Assembly: GCA_947447975.1 (NCBI GenBank)
Contig: CANFLU010000028.1
Coordinates: 1 to 40,161 of the forward strand
Direction: 5' to 3'
From: Comamonadaceae bacterium
GTDB lineage: Bacteria; Pseudomonadota; Gammaproteobacteria; Burkholderiales; Burkholderiaceae_C
DNA: 40,161 nt
A program made the position numbers and the translations under genes. Below, in pieces: positions 15,853 through 24,475 of this stretch (positions are counted from its first letter, which is position 1; every line of letters starts with the position of its first letter). The notes under the pieces were generated by a model. That model searched no databases and was not told the origin of the DNA. It saw nothing but the letters and a program-made list of their open reading frames with translations.

Positions 15853-16055
15853 ATCCCGAAGACCTGCAAAAACTCGTCTCCATGCCCATGCCCTATGGCA
15901 AGTACAAAGGCCGCGTGCTGGCCGACCTGCCTGGTAATTACCTGGCCTGGTTTGCCCGCGAAGGTTTTCCGAACGGCGAGCTGGGGCGCTTGCTACAACT
16001 CATGCTCGAAATCGACCACAACGGTCTGTCCGATTTGCTGCGACCGCTGCGCTAA
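15849..16055 (+). CDS. DUF3820 family small protein
   Basis: 68-residue protein beginning MNPEDLQKLVSMPMPYGKYK. The core MPYGKYKGRVLADLPGNYL and WFAREGFPNGELGRLLQ is typical of the DUF3820 family, small basic proteins described in pseudomonads as possible quorum-regulated factors, biochemical role unknown. It starts within the stop codon of the hydrolase gene (4-base overlap), which implies translational coupling. The frame is also open far upstream inside the hydrolase gene, but family start and coupling make the ATG at 15849 the clear choice. Confidence 0.85.
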   Translation: MNPEDLQKLVSMPMPYGKYKGRVLADLPGNYLAWFAREGFPNGELGRLLQLMLEIDHNGLSDLLRPLR

Positions 16056-16093
16056 GCTGGCAAGTGTTGTAACTCGTACCGCGCGCTGTCACC

Positions 16094-17011
16094 ATGTCCG
16101 TATTGCATATCCAAACCCCTTTGATTGAGTCACGCGCCTTAAGCGCATGGCTCCAACGCCCGGTGTGGCTGAAGCTGGAAAACACCCAGCCCAGCGGCTC
16201 TTTCAAACTGCGCGGTATCGGCCATGCCTGCCAATGGCATGTGCGCCATGGAGCCACTGGCTTGGTGTCATCGTCCGGCGGCAATGCTGGCCTGGCCGTG
16301 GCATACGCTGGCCGCAAACTGGGCGTGCCGGTGACTGTCGTGGTGCCGGAAACGGCCAGCGAGCGTGCCAAAGAACTGATACGCATGGAAGAGGCCAGCG
16401 TCATCGTGCAGGGCGCAGCCTGGGACCAGGCGCATCGCTACGCGCAAACGCTTGCCAGTGCCAGTAGACCGCTGATCCACCCATTTGACGACCCCTTGCT
16501 CTGGGAAGGCCACGCCTCACTGGTAGACGAAGTGGCCCACGCCGGCTTGCACCCCGACCTGTTGGTATGCGCGGTAGGCGGTGGCGGGCTACTGCAAGGC
16601 ATGTTCACGGGGCTGGACCGCAATGCTTGGCACGCTACCGCTGTGTTGGCGGTTGAAACCGAAGGCGCTGCGTCCTTTGGCGCGGCATTGCAGGCGGGCC
16701 ATCCAGTCACCTTGCCCGCCATGAAAACCATCGCCAACTCATTAGCCTCTGCCCGGGTGTGCGACGCCGTGGTGCGCAGTGCGCTGAGCCACACCGTACG
16801 CAGCGCATTGGTCAGCGACGCCCAAGCCCTTGGCGCCTGCCAGCGCTTCGCCCACGACCACCGCATCTTGGTCGAGCCGGCTTGCGGCGCGGCGCTTGCA
16901 GCACTGTATGAAACACCGGAGGCGGTGGGGAATGCGCGGACGGTATTGGTGGTGGTTTGTGGCGGAGTGGGCATAGGGCAATACGCGGCTCAGCACCCCG
17001 TGGCACCTTGA
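16094..17011 (+). CDS. PLP-dependent serine/threonine ammonia-lyase-like enzyme
   Basis: 305 residues, fold type II PLP enzyme related to L-serine/L-threonine dehydratases. The PLP lysine is in QPSGSFKLRGIGHA, the substrate loop is SSSGGNAGLAVAYAGRKLG, and the phosphate-binding glycine run is VCAVGGGGLLQGM. VVPETASERAKEL and a C-terminal VVVCGGVGIGQY complete the catalytic domain. There is no ACT regulatory domain, so it resembles the short catabolic or animal-type serine dehydratase more than biosynthetic IlvA. The start MSVLHIQTPLIES at 16094 fits the family N-terminus. It follows the DUF3820 gene by 38 bases and may be read from the same message. The preferred amino acid cannot be deduced. 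Confidence 0.88.
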   Translation: MSVLHIQTPLIESRALSAWLQRPVWLKLENTQPSGSFKLRGIGHACQWHVRHGATGLVSSSGGNAGLAVAYAGRKLGVPVTVVVPETASERAKELIRMEEASVIVQGAAWDQAHRYAQTLASASRPLIHPFDDPLLWEGHASLVDEVAHAGLHPDLLVCAVGGGGLLQGMFTGLDRNAWHATAVLAVETEGAASFGAALQAGHPVTLPAMKTIANSLASARVCDAVVRSALSHTVRSALVSDAQALGACQRFAHDHRILVEPACGAALAALYETPEAVGNARTVLVVVCGGVGIGQYAAQHPVAP

Positions 17012-17075
17012 ATTGCCGTAGTATCACCCCCGAAAATATCGCTATTTCGCAGATCCGTTTTACACAAAAGCAACC

Positions 17076-18509
17076 ATGTCTCTCACCAACTTTGGGCCTC
17101 TTAGGCGCGCCTGTTTACTTTTGGCTTTGATACCGTTGCATGCCGTTGCCGTGCAGGATGGAACGGATCCGGTGGTACAGCAAATAGTGGCCGATATTTC
17201 TAGCGCCCGCATCGAGCAACGAATTCGCAAACTCGTATCGTTTGAAACCCGACACACCTTGTCACAAACCGATTCGGATACGAGGGGCATAGGCGCAGCA
17301 CGGCGCTGGATTGAGGCCGAACTCCGCGCTTGCGCGCAGGCCTCTGGTGGGCGCCTACAGGTCAGCACGCAAGAATGGCTAGAGCCGACTAGCCGGCGTG
17401 TATCGCGCCCAACCAAGCTGGTCAATGTGCTGGCCACGCTGCCAGGAAATTCTCCTTCCTCCCGGGAACGTCTGCTGATGGTGAGCGGACATTACGACAG
17501 CATCAATTCCGATATCAACGACAGCTTGGGCCTTGCGCCCGGTGCCAACGATGATGCATCGGGTACCGCGGTCTCCATGGAGCTGGCCTGCGTAATGGCC
17601 AAGCACCAATTTGACGCCACCTTGATTTTTATGGCGGTGCCTGGCGAGGAGCAAGGGCTGCTCGGCGCCGCACACTTCGCCCGCGAAGCGCGAAAGCAAG
17701 GACTTCAGATCGAAGCCATGATCACCAATGACATTGTGGGCAGCGCTACGGGCGACGCCGGACAGCGCGACGCCAAGCGATTGCGCCTCTTCGCCGACGG
17801 CTTTGATCCCCTGTTACGTATGCTGGTTCAGGGTCAGACAGGCCAAGCGCCTGACCCTGCCGAGCAAGCAAGCACCCAAGGTTTTCGCAGCCAGTTACAG
17901 AGCATCGCGATGGCCGGGGGCGGCGCGGACTTGCCCACCCACCAACTCGGTCGCCACCTCAAGGCCGCTGCAGAACGCTATTTGCCAGGGTTCACCGTCC
18001 AGTTGATCCAGCGGCGCGATCGCTACCTACGCGGAGGCGATCACATTCCGTTCCTGGAACAGGGCTACGCGGCCGTACGATTTACCGAACCCTTTGAAAA
18101 TTTCCGCCATCAGCACCAAAACGTACGCACTGAAGGCACTGCGGTGTTTGGTGACCTGCCCGATTTCGTCGAGTTTGATTACGTCGCCGACGTTGCCCGC
18201 GTCAATGCGATTGGACTAGCCACCCTGGCATTAGCGCCACCGCCACCTGCCAACGTGCGCATGGATACCAGCCAATTAACCAACGATAGCACCTTGCGCT
18301 GGGACTTAAGCAATGACCCCGCCGTCGTCGGGTACCGACTGGTCTGGCGGGAATCAGATGCCACATCGTGGCAGTTCAGCCGTGATTTTGGACGCGTAAG
18401 CCAGGCGACCGTGCCCATCTCTAAGGACAACGTGCTTTTTGGCGTTCAGTCCCTGTCCGCGCGCGGGCACGCCAGCCTTGCCGTTTATCCATTGCCGCAG
18501 AGCCGCTGA
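17076..18509 (+). CDS. Secreted M28-family zinc aminopeptidase
   Basis: 477 residues with a signal peptide ending near HAVAVQD (residue 26). The peptidase unit carries the five zinc ligands expected of M28: His in VSGHYDSIN, bridging Asp in GANDDASGT, catalytic Glu plus Glu ligand in VPGEEQGLLGAAHFA, Asp in ITNDIVGSATG and His in GGDHIPFLEQG. The last about 90 residues (from PPANVRMDTSQ) look like a fibronectin-III-like domain. It probably trims amino acids from peptides in the periplasm or outside the cell. The gene is convergent with serB across 63 bases. Start choice rests on the signal peptide directly after the ATG. Confidence 0.92.
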   Translation: MSLTNFGPLRRACLLLALIPLHAVAVQDGTDPVVQQIVADISSARIEQRIRKLVSFETRHTLSQTDSDTRGIGAARRWIEAELRACAQASGGRLQVSTQEWLEPTSRRVSRPTKLVNVLATLPGNSPSSRERLLMVSGHYDSINSDINDSLGLAPGANDDASGTAVSMELACVMAKHQFDATLIFMAVPGEEQGLLGAAHFAREARKQGLQIEAMITNDIVGSATGDAGQRDAKRLRLFADGFDPLLRMLVQGQTGQAPDPAEQASTQGFRSQLQSIAMAGGGADLPTHQLGRHLKAAAERYLPGFTVQLIQRRDRYLRGGDHIPFLEQGYAAVRFTEPFENFRHQHQNVRTEGTAVFGDLPDFVEFDYVADVARVNAIGLATLALAPPPPANVRMDTSQLTNDSTLRWDLSNDPAVVGYRLVWRESDATSWQFSRDFGRVSQATVPISKDNVLFGVQSLSARGHASLAVYPLPQSR

Positions 18510-18572
18510 TGTGGTGCGCCGTCTCCATGGCTAAGGGCGACCGTCTTGGTTAGGCGCAATGGCCTATTGCCC

Positions 18573-19280
18573 TTAGACCACCACCTCCAACAATCGATCC
18601 AAGCCACCACTGTTAATCGCCACCATGGCTTTTTCGCGCACCGCCGGTTTGGCGTGGTAGGCCACCGACAGGCCGGCTGCGGACATCATGGGCAGGTCGT
18701 TGGCGCCGTCGCCCATGGCGATGGCTTGGGCAGGCGCGATGCCCATGGTGGCACAGGTGTGCAGCAACATGCGACGCTTTTCTTCGCCGTCGCAAATGTC
18801 GCCCCAGGCTTGTTCGACCAAACGACCGGTCAGCAGACCGTCTTGCACTCCCAGCACATTGGACCGGGTCCAGTCGATCCCCAGCATGGCTTGTACCGCA
18901 TCGGTAAAAAACGTAAAGCCACCCGATACCAGCAAGGTTTTGAGGCCCGCCGCTTTGCAGTCGCGTACCAGTTCGGCAGCGCCGGGGTTCAGCCGCAGGC
19001 GCTGGTCTAGCACTTGTTGCATGTGCGTCACACCGACGCCGCGCAGTAGGGCCACACGCTGGCGCAGGCTGGCTTTGTAGTCTGCAATTTCTCCGCGCAT
19101 GGCCGCCTCGGTAATCGCCGCAACTTCGGCTTTGCGCCCAGCGGCATCGGCGATTTCGTCGATGCACTCAATGTTGATCAGGGTGGAGTCCATGTCAAAG
19201 GCGATCAACTTGAAGTTGGCCAGGCGCAGGGGCGTTGTGATGCCTTGGAGGACCAGGCCGGGGGCGGTGGGGCGTGACAT
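18573..19280 (-). CDS. serB: Phosphoserine phosphatase
   Basis: HAD-family enzyme for the last step of serine biosynthesis, 235 residues, cytosolic. Motif I is FDMDSTLINIECIDEIA with the nucleophilic Asp, motif II LLVSGGFTFF, and motif III MGDGANDLPMMSAAGLSVAYHAKP. It lacks the N-terminal ACT-like region of longer SerB forms, as is usual in this group. In relatives serB normally neighbours mfd. Here the vapBC pair lies between them on the same strand, ending 60 bases before serB. Confidence 0.96.
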   Translation of the reverse strand: MSRPTAPGLVLQGITTPLRLANFKLIAFDMDSTLINIECIDEIADAAGRKAEVAAITEAAMRGEIADYKASLRQRVALLRGVGVTHMQQVLDQRLRLNPGAAELVRDCKAAGLKTLLVSGGFTFFTDAVQAMLGIDWTRSNVLGVQDGLLTGRLVEQAWGDICDGEEKRRMLLHTCATMGIAPAQAIAMGDGANDLPMMSAAGLSVAYHAKPAVREKAMVAINSGGLDRLLEVVV

Positions 19281-19339
19281 ATTTTGTGTAGTTGGGGCGC
19301 CATGTAAGTGACGCGCAGGGCAGTAAAGTGGGTGCGGCT

Positions 19340-19756
19340 TTACGTTAGGCGCGCTGGCGGCGTGTCAAACCAGTTTTCGAGGCGCAGACCCGGCACCCGT
19401 GCGAACTCTCGGGTGTTGCGGGTGACCAAAATCAAGTCATTGGCCATCGCAATGCCTGCAATCAATTGGTCCACCTTGCCGATGGGAAGGCCGGCGACTT
19501 CAAGCGTATGCCTCACCCACGCTGCCGCCTTGGCGCTTTTGTAGTCCATCGGCAAAACCTGATGGGCAGCGCGTGCTGCGTCCATTCCGTTCTTTTGGGC
19601 TGCCGGCTTCGTGGAACGCAGCAAGCCGTATTCAAGTTCGAACAGCACCACCGAGGCCAGCGCAATCTCGTGGGCAGGCACTTGTTGCAAATGGGCGGCC
19701 ACATGGCCCTGCTGCTTAAAAAAATATATCAGCGTGTTGGTGTCCAACAGGTACAT
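19340..19756 (-). CDS. vapC: VapC-type PIN-domain toxin
   Basis: 138-residue PIN-domain ribonuclease. The acidic active-site residues are visible in YLLDTNTLIYF (Asp), LFELEYGL (Glu), KVDQLIAGIAMAND (Asp) and VTRNTREF. Such toxins cut tRNA or rRNA and are held in check by the partner antitoxin. I start at the ATG whose first base overlaps the antitoxin stop (TGATG at 19758-19754), because GAGGA stands 6 bases before it. The ATG six bases earlier would have no spacing. The start-stop overlap gives translational coupling, as in other vapBC operons. Confidence 0.92.
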   Translation of the reverse strand: MYLLDTNTLIYFFKQQGHVAAHLQQVPAHEIALASVVLFELEYGLLRSTKPAAQKNGMDAARAAHQVLPMDYKSAKAAAWVRHTLEVAGLPIGKVDQLIAGIAMANDLILVTRNTREFARVPGLRLENWFDTPPARLT

Positions 19757-20010
19757 CACCATTCCTCGCGCGGCAGATCGGGTACCTCGTTGGCGCGCAA
19801 TTCCTCCGCTGTCGGAAAGTCCCGCCATATTTCTGCATCTTCAGCCATGTATTCAAAGTAGCCCAGTGGGTAGCCATTGCCGTCAACGGCAAGCGTCTGG
19901 CCTTTAATTAGCTGGGACACCCAGGCACTGAGTGAGAGCTGCGCCGCAGCGGCACAGGCTTTGGCGCGCTTGATGGCGTCCTCATCCATATAAATCGTGA
20001 CTTGGGACAT
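19756..20010 (-). CDS. vapB: VapB-type antitoxin
   Basis: 84 residues. The N-terminus (VTIYMDEDAIKRAKACA, then LSLSAWVSQLI) has the beta-strand plus two helices of a ribbon-helix-helix DNA-binding domain. The acidic C-terminal half (EDAEIWRDFPTAEEL) would bind and block the toxin. It would also repress its own promoter. GGAGG precedes the ATG at 20010. The gene starts 68 bases after the mfd stop on the same strand. Confidence 0.9.
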   Translation of the reverse strand: MSQVTIYMDEDAIKRAKACAAAAQLSLSAWVSQLIKGQTLAVDGNGYPLGYFEYMAEDAEIWRDFPTAEELRANEVPDLPREEW

Positions 20011-20054
20011 AGTGGCCTCCAGATCGATAAATTATTGGGTATAAGTGCAGTCCA

Positions 20055-20060
20055 ATTATA
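20055..20060 (-). promoter_or_regulatory. Candidate -10 box for vapBC
   Basis: Minus-strand TATAAT, a perfect -10 hexamer, lies in the short AT-rich gap between the mfd stop and the vapB start, about 45 bases before the ATG. I see no good -35. It suggests that vapBC has its own promoter and does not depend on mfd read-through. Confidence 0.4.
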
Positions 20061-20078
20061 TGGAGTATCGGACTCGGA

Positions 20079-23000
20079 TCAGGCCGAAACCGTGGGCGTG
20101 ACCCCCGCCGCCACTGGCTGCCCCAGGCTGCGCAGCACATCGCGCACCATTTGCGCCCGGGCTTTAGGTTCGGGCAAGACGCGCTCTATGCGTAGCTTGT
20201 CGTTGCCCGCCAGTTTGATGTGTTTGTTTTTTTGGATCAGTTCGATGATGCGCATCGGCTCGATGGGCGCGTCTTTCTTAAAGCTGATACTGATCAGGCC
20301 CGGCGCCGCGTCCACTTTGGCCACGCCATAGGGTTTGGCCAGCACGCGCAGGCGGTGTACGTCGATCAGCGTTTGGCCTTGGGGCGGTAGCTTGCCAAAG
20401 CGGTCCACGATCTCTTCGGTCAGGCGGTCGATCTGGTCGCCGTGGTGGGCAGTAGCCAGCTTTTTGTAAAAGCTCAGGCGCAAATGCACGTCGCCGCAAT
20501 AGTCATCGGGCAAGAGCGCGGGCGAGTGCAGATTGATCTCGGTGGCTGCATTGAGCGGGTTCAGCAAGTCCGGCTCGATGCCCGCCTTCAAGCAACGCAC
20601 CGCTTCGGCCAGCATTTCGTTGTAGAGCTGAAAACCCACTTCCAACATATTGCCACTCTGGTTTTCTCCCAGCACTTCACCGGCACCGCGAATCTCCAGG
20701 TCGTGCATAGCCAGGTAAAAGCCGCTACCCAATTCTTCCATTTGCTGTATGGCGTCCAAGCGCTGACTGGCTTGTTTGGTCAGGCCCTCCAGGTCGGGCA
20801 CCATCAGGTAGGCATAGGCCTGGTGGTGGCTGCGCCCCACGCGCCCGCGCAACTGGTGCAACTGCGCCAGTCCAAATTTATCGGCTCGGCTTATGACGAT
20901 GGTATTGGCCGTGGGCACGTCGATACCTGTTTCTATGATGGTGGAGCACAGCAGCAAGTTATAGCGCTGCGCCACAAAGTCGCGCATCACCGCTTCGAGT
21001 TGGCGCTCAGGCATTTGGCCGTGGGCTACCGCAATGCGCGCTTCGGGCAGCAGTTCTTCGAGCTTGGCGCGGCGGTTTTCTATGGTCTCTACCTCGTTGT
21101 GCAAAAAGTAAATTTGCCCGCCGCGTTTGAGCTCGCGCAGAACGGCCTCGCGGATCACGCCGTTGCCTTCGCTGCGTACAAACGTTTTAATGGCCAAGCG
21201 GCGCTGGGGCGCCGTGGCGATGACGGATAAGTCGCGCAAACCTTCCAGCGCCATACCCATGGTGCGGGGGATGGGCGTGGCCGTCAGCGTCAGCACATCG
21301 ACCTCTGCGCGCATGGCTTTCATGGCCTCTTTGTGGCGTACGCCAAAACGGTGCTCCTCGTCGATGATGAGCAGCCCTAGGTCTTTGAAGTGCGTATCCG
21401 CGCTGAGCAATTTATGCGTGCCCACTACGATATCAATCGTGCCGTCGGCCACGCCTTTGAGGGCTGCGTTCACCTCCTTGCCTGAGCGAAAGCGGCTGAT
21501 CTCGGCTACCTTCACCGGCCATTTGCTAAAGCGGTCTACCAGAGTTTGGTAATGCTGTTCGGCCAGCAAAGTCGTGGGCGCTAACACGGCTACTTGCTTG
21601 CCGCCGGTAATCGCAATAAAGGCGGCCCGCAAGGCCACTTCGGTTTTGCCAAAGCCCACATCACCGCACACCAGTCGGTCCATTGGACGCGGACTGATCA
21701 TGTCTTGGATTACCGCATGGATAGCAGCGCGCTGGTCGGCGGTTTCTTCAAAGCCAAAGTCATTGGCAAAGGTTTCGTAGTCTTGCGCCGAGTAGCGAAA
21801 AGCATGGCCTTCGCGCAGCGCGCGGCGCGCGTAGATGTTGAGCAGTTCTGCTGCTGCGTCGCGCACTTGTTCGGCGGCTTTGCGTTTGGCTTTTTCCCAC
21901 TGTCCGCTGCCCAGGCGGTGTAGCGGCGCTTCTTCCGCACTCACACCGGTATAGCGGCTGATCAGTTGCAACTGGCTGACCGGCACATACAGCGTGGCTT
22001 TGTCAGCGTATTCGAGTTGCAAAAATTCTTGCTTGGCCGGCTCGCCGTGTGCATCCACCTGGCCTAAGTCCATATTGACCAAACCCAGATAGCGCCCGAT
22101 GCCATGCGAGGCATGGACCACCGGGTCGCCCACTTTGAGTTCGCTCAGATCTTTGATCAGCGCTTCCACATCGCTGACTTGCTCTTGCTTTTTGCGTCGG
22201 CGCGTGCTCGGGCCGGTGGCAAAGAGTTCGGTCTCAGTGACTAAATCGATGCCGCGTTCCAGCCAGCGAAAACCGGTGTTCAGTTGTGAGGTGGCGATGC
22301 CTAGTGCTTCGTCGCTGGCAAGGAATTCTTCCAGCGTATCAAAGGCCGGCGGGTTTAAATGGCTGGCGTGCAAAAAGTCCAGCAAGCTGCTTTGCCGGCC
22401 CGTGCTTTCGGCCAGCACCAGTACGCGTTGGCCCTGACTTTTGGCTTGCTCGATATGGGCTTTGAGTGCCAGCAGCGGATCATCCGCGCCGCGCTGGGCT
22501 GCGACCATGGGCATAGGCGCTAATTCGGCAAAGGCGGTCGCGTCCTGCGCATCGGTAGCGGCCGGGCGCAATGCCAGTTGCGCATAGCGGTTGGACTGCG
22601 CATAAAACTGTTCGCTCGACAAAAATAAGGCTTCCGGCGGTAGCGCCGGGCGCTCCGGGTCGGTTTGCACAATGCGGTAGCGGTCTTTGGTGTCCTGCCA
22701 AAAGCGTGCGAACGAAGCTTCCAGGTCGCCGTGCAGTACTACGGTAGCCGCTTCGCCTAGGTAGTCAAAGACCGTAGCGGTGTCCTCAAAAAACAGTGGA
22801 AGGTAGTACTCGATGCCGGCCGTAGCCACTCCGGCGCCCATGTCTTTGTAGATGCGGCTTTTGGTGGGGTCGCCTTCTAGCAGTTCACGCCAGCGGCTGC
22901 GGAACTTGGCGCGCGCCGGTTCGTCCATGGGAAATTCGCGCCCCGGCAGCAAGCGCACCTCGGGCACCGGGTACAGGCTGCGCTGGCTGTCGGGATCGAA

Positions 23001-23591
23001 GGTGCGGATGCTGTCGATTTCGTTGTCAAACAAATCGACCCGAAACGGCACTTGCGAGCCCATGGGAAACAAATCGATCAAGCCGCCGCGCACCGCGTAT
23101 TCACCGGGGCTGACCACTTGCGTGACGTGGCTGTAGCCCGCCAGCGTAAGTTGCGCTTTGAGCTTGGCTTCGTCTAGCTTTTGCTTGGCCTTGAACTCAA
23201 AGGTATAGGCTGCCAAAAATCGCGGCGGCGCCAGGCGGTAGAGCGCGGTGGTGGCTGGCACCAACACCACGTCGACCCCCTGGGCTTTGTCGCGCTGGCT
23301 GATGCGCCACAGCGTCGCCAGGCGCTCGCTGATCAGGTCCTGGTGCGGGGAAAAACTGTCGTAGGGCAGGGTTTCCCAGTCCGGGAACAGGGCGCAGCGC
23401 AGGTCGGGCGCAAAAAAGCTGATTTCCTCCAGCAGGCGTTGCGCATCCGTCGCGTCAGAGCTAACGATGGCGGTGATGCGCCCGGCGGCTTTTTCGCGCT
23501 CGGCCAGTTGTGCCAGCAACAGCGCGTCGGCAGAGCCTGGTGGGCGCGGCAGGGTGAATCGTTTTCCGGTGGTGAGGGAGGGCAGGTGCAT
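20079..23591 (-). CDS. mfd: Transcription-repair coupling factor
   Basis: 1170-residue DNA translocase that removes RNA polymerase stalled at lesions and recruits UvrA. The UvrB-like N-terminal part has PRPPGSADALLLAQLAE and LRCALFPDWETLPYD. The RNA-polymerase-interaction domain is at LKVGDPVVHASHGIGRYLG. Helicase motifs include Walker A VCGDVGFGKTEVALRAA, the DEEH box IIDEEHRFGVRHKE, TLTATPIPRT, and QLRGRVGRSHHQAYAYL. I start at the ATG at 23591 (MHLPSLTTGKRF). A longer frame from a TTG at 23687 would add 32 residues with no family likeness and would almost meet the ispD start. A terminator-like hairpin stands in the leader. Divergent from ispD. Confidence 0.97.
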   Translation of the reverse strand: MHLPSLTTGKRFTLPRPPGSADALLLAQLAEREKAAGRITAIVSSDATDAQRLLEEISFFAPDLRCALFPDWETLPYDSFSPHQDLISERLATLWRISQRDKAQGVDVVLVPATTALYRLAPPRFLAAYTFEFKAKQKLDEAKLKAQLTLAGYSHVTQVVSPGEYAVRGGLIDLFPMGSQVPFRVDLFDNEIDSIRTFDPDSQRSLYPVPEVRLLPGREFPMDEPARAKFRSRWRELLEGDPTKSRIYKDMGAGVATAGIEYYLPLFFEDTATVFDYLGEAATVVLHGDLEASFARFWQDTKDRYRIVQTDPERPALPPEALFLSSEQFYAQSNRYAQLALRPAATDAQDATAFAELAPMPMVAAQRGADDPLLALKAHIEQAKSQGQRVLVLAESTGRQSSLLDFLHASHLNPPAFDTLEEFLASDEALGIATSQLNTGFRWLERGIDLVTETELFATGPSTRRRKKQEQVSDVEALIKDLSELKVGDPVVHASHGIGRYLGLVNMDLGQVDAHGEPAKQEFLQLEYADKATLYVPVSQLQLISRYTGVSAEEAPLHRLGSGQWEKAKRKAAEQVRDAAAELLNIYARRALREGHAFRYSAQDYETFANDFGFEETADQRAAIHAVIQDMISPRPMDRLVCGDVGFGKTEVALRAAFIAITGGKQVAVLAPTTLLAEQHYQTLVDRFSKWPVKVAEISRFRSGKEVNAALKGVADGTIDIVVGTHKLLSADTHFKDLGLLIIDEEHRFGVRHKEAMKAMRAEVDVLTLTATPIPRTMGMALEGLRDLSVIATAPQRRLAIKTFVRSEGNGVIREAVLRELKRGGQIYFLHNEVETIENRRAKLEELLPEARIAVAHGQMPERQLEAVMRDFVAQRYNLLLCSTIIETGIDVPTANTIVISRADKFGLAQLHQLRGRVGRSHHQAYAYLMVPDLEGLTKQASQRLDAIQQMEELGSGFYLAMHDLEIRGAGEVLGENQSGNMLEVGFQLYNEMLAEAVRCLKAGIEPDLLNPLNAATEINLHSPALLPDDYCGDVHLRLSFYKKLATAHHGDQIDRLTEEIVDRFGKLPPQGQTLIDVHRLRVLAKPYGVAKVDAAPGLISISFKKDAPIEPMRIIELIQKNKHIKLAGNDKLRIERVLPEPKARAQMVRDVLRSLGQPVAAGVTPTVSA

Positions 23592-23612
23592 GAAGGGGCA
23601 GAAAATACGAAA

Positions 23613-23648
23613 ACCCCCGTGCGCCCAGGTGGGGGGGTGTACGGGGGT
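23613..23648 (-). terminator. Terminator-like hairpin in the mfd leader
   Basis: ACCCCCGT and ACGGGGGT (23613-23620 and 23641-23648) are perfect 8-base inverted arms, and inner C and G runs could extend the stem. In the mfd direction the hairpin is followed by TTTTCGTATTTT, ending about 10 bases before the ATG at 23591. No minus-strand gene lies directly upstream, so this is more likely an attenuator or leader structure than the end of a transcript. Confidence 0.45.
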
Positions 23649-23668
23649 GAAAAGAACGAAAGACTCTG

Positions 23669-23678
23669 ATTTTAGAAT
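23669..23678. promoter_or_regulatory. Overlapping -10-like hexamers of the mfd/ispD divergent promoters
   Basis: On the minus strand TAAAAT (23674-23669) could serve mfd; on the plus strand TAGAAT (23673-23678) could serve ispD. For ispD the transcript would start only about 5 bases before the ATG at 23690, which has no ribosome site. Good -35 elements are not obvious on either side. Confidence 0.3.
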
Positions 23679-23689
23679 GGCCCGCAAAC

Positions 23690-24457
23690 ATGACCGCTAT
23701 TCCCTCCGCGCTCCAGTGCGATTTCTCTCCCTCGGACCTTGCGGCCCCACCGCGTTGTTTTGTGCTGGTGCCCTGCGCCGGATCGGGTAGCCGGGCTGCA
23801 AGCGCGCAGCCCAAGCAGTACCAGCCGGTGGCCGGCCAGCCTATGGTGCTGCACACCGTGGCCGCTTTAGCGGCAGTGCGGCGCGTGGTCGGTGGCTTGG
23901 TGGTCTTGTCCCCTGCCGATGACTTTGCCTGGCCGCAAAGCGCGGCCTGGCCCCGTCGCTTTGAGCGTGTGCCCTGCGGTGGCAACACGCGGGCACAAAG
24001 TGTGTTTCAGGGCTTGCAAGCGCTTCAGGCGCGCGGCGTGCGCCCTTCTGACTGGGTACTGGTACATGACGCGGCGCGTTGCCTCGTCACTTCGGCGCTG
24101 GTGGACAGCCTGATAGACGCCTGCCTGCCAGATGTATGCGGCGGCCTGTTGGCGCTGCCGCTGCCCGATACCTTAAAAAGCGAAAGCGGCCGGCGGGTGC
24201 AGGCCACTGTACCGCGCGAGGACAAATGGCTGGCCCAAACGCCCCAAATGTTCCGCATGGGCGATTTGCATGCCGCCTTGGCCGCCACCGCCGCCAATGG
24301 CTTTGCTGGCGTCACCGACGAAGCCAGTGCCATGGAAATGATGGGCCATCACCCCTTGCTGGTAGCGGGCAGCGCCCACAATTTCAAAGTCACCTACCCG
24401 CAGGACTTTGCGCTGGCAGAGGCGGTTCTGGCGACACGGGCGAATACTGGCAGCTAG
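23690..24457 (+). CDS. ispD: 2-C-methyl-D-erythritol 4-phosphate cytidylyltransferase
   Basis: Third enzyme of the MEP isoprenoid pathway; couples MEP to CTP. 255 residues. The nucleotide loop reads VPCAGSGSRAASAQPKQYQP (family AAGxGxRM...PKQY), followed by GQPMVLHTV, WVLVHDAARCLV and the C-terminal PQMFRMGDLHAAL, EASAMEMMGHHP and FKVTYPQDFALAEAVL. About 20 residues precede the loop, slightly longer than usual, but no closer start has a ribosome site. It is followed by ispF 18 bases on, the common ispDF operon order. Confidence 0.96.
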   Translation: MTAIPSALQCDFSPSDLAAPPRCFVLVPCAGSGSRAASAQPKQYQPVAGQPMVLHTVAALAAVRRVVGGLVVLSPADDFAWPQSAAWPRRFERVPCGGNTRAQSVFQGLQALQARGVRPSDWVLVHDAARCLVTSALVDSLIDACLPDVCGGLLALPLPDTLKSESGRRVQATVPREDKWLAQTPQMFRMGDLHAALAATAANGFAGVTDEASAMEMMGHHPLLVAGSAHNFKVTYPQDFALAEAVLATRANTGS

Positions 24458-24475
24458 CCACGAGAAAGAAACACC

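Noticed and set aside
18532..18575. TAAGGGC/GCCCTTA inverted repeat between the M28 gene and serB as bidirectional terminator
   Set aside because: Loop of 30 bases, the right arm runs into the serB stop codon, and there is no T-run.
23625..23648. G-quadruplex in the mfd-ispD gap
   Set aside because: Only two long G runs; four separate tracts cannot be made cleanly, and the hairpin explains the sequence better.
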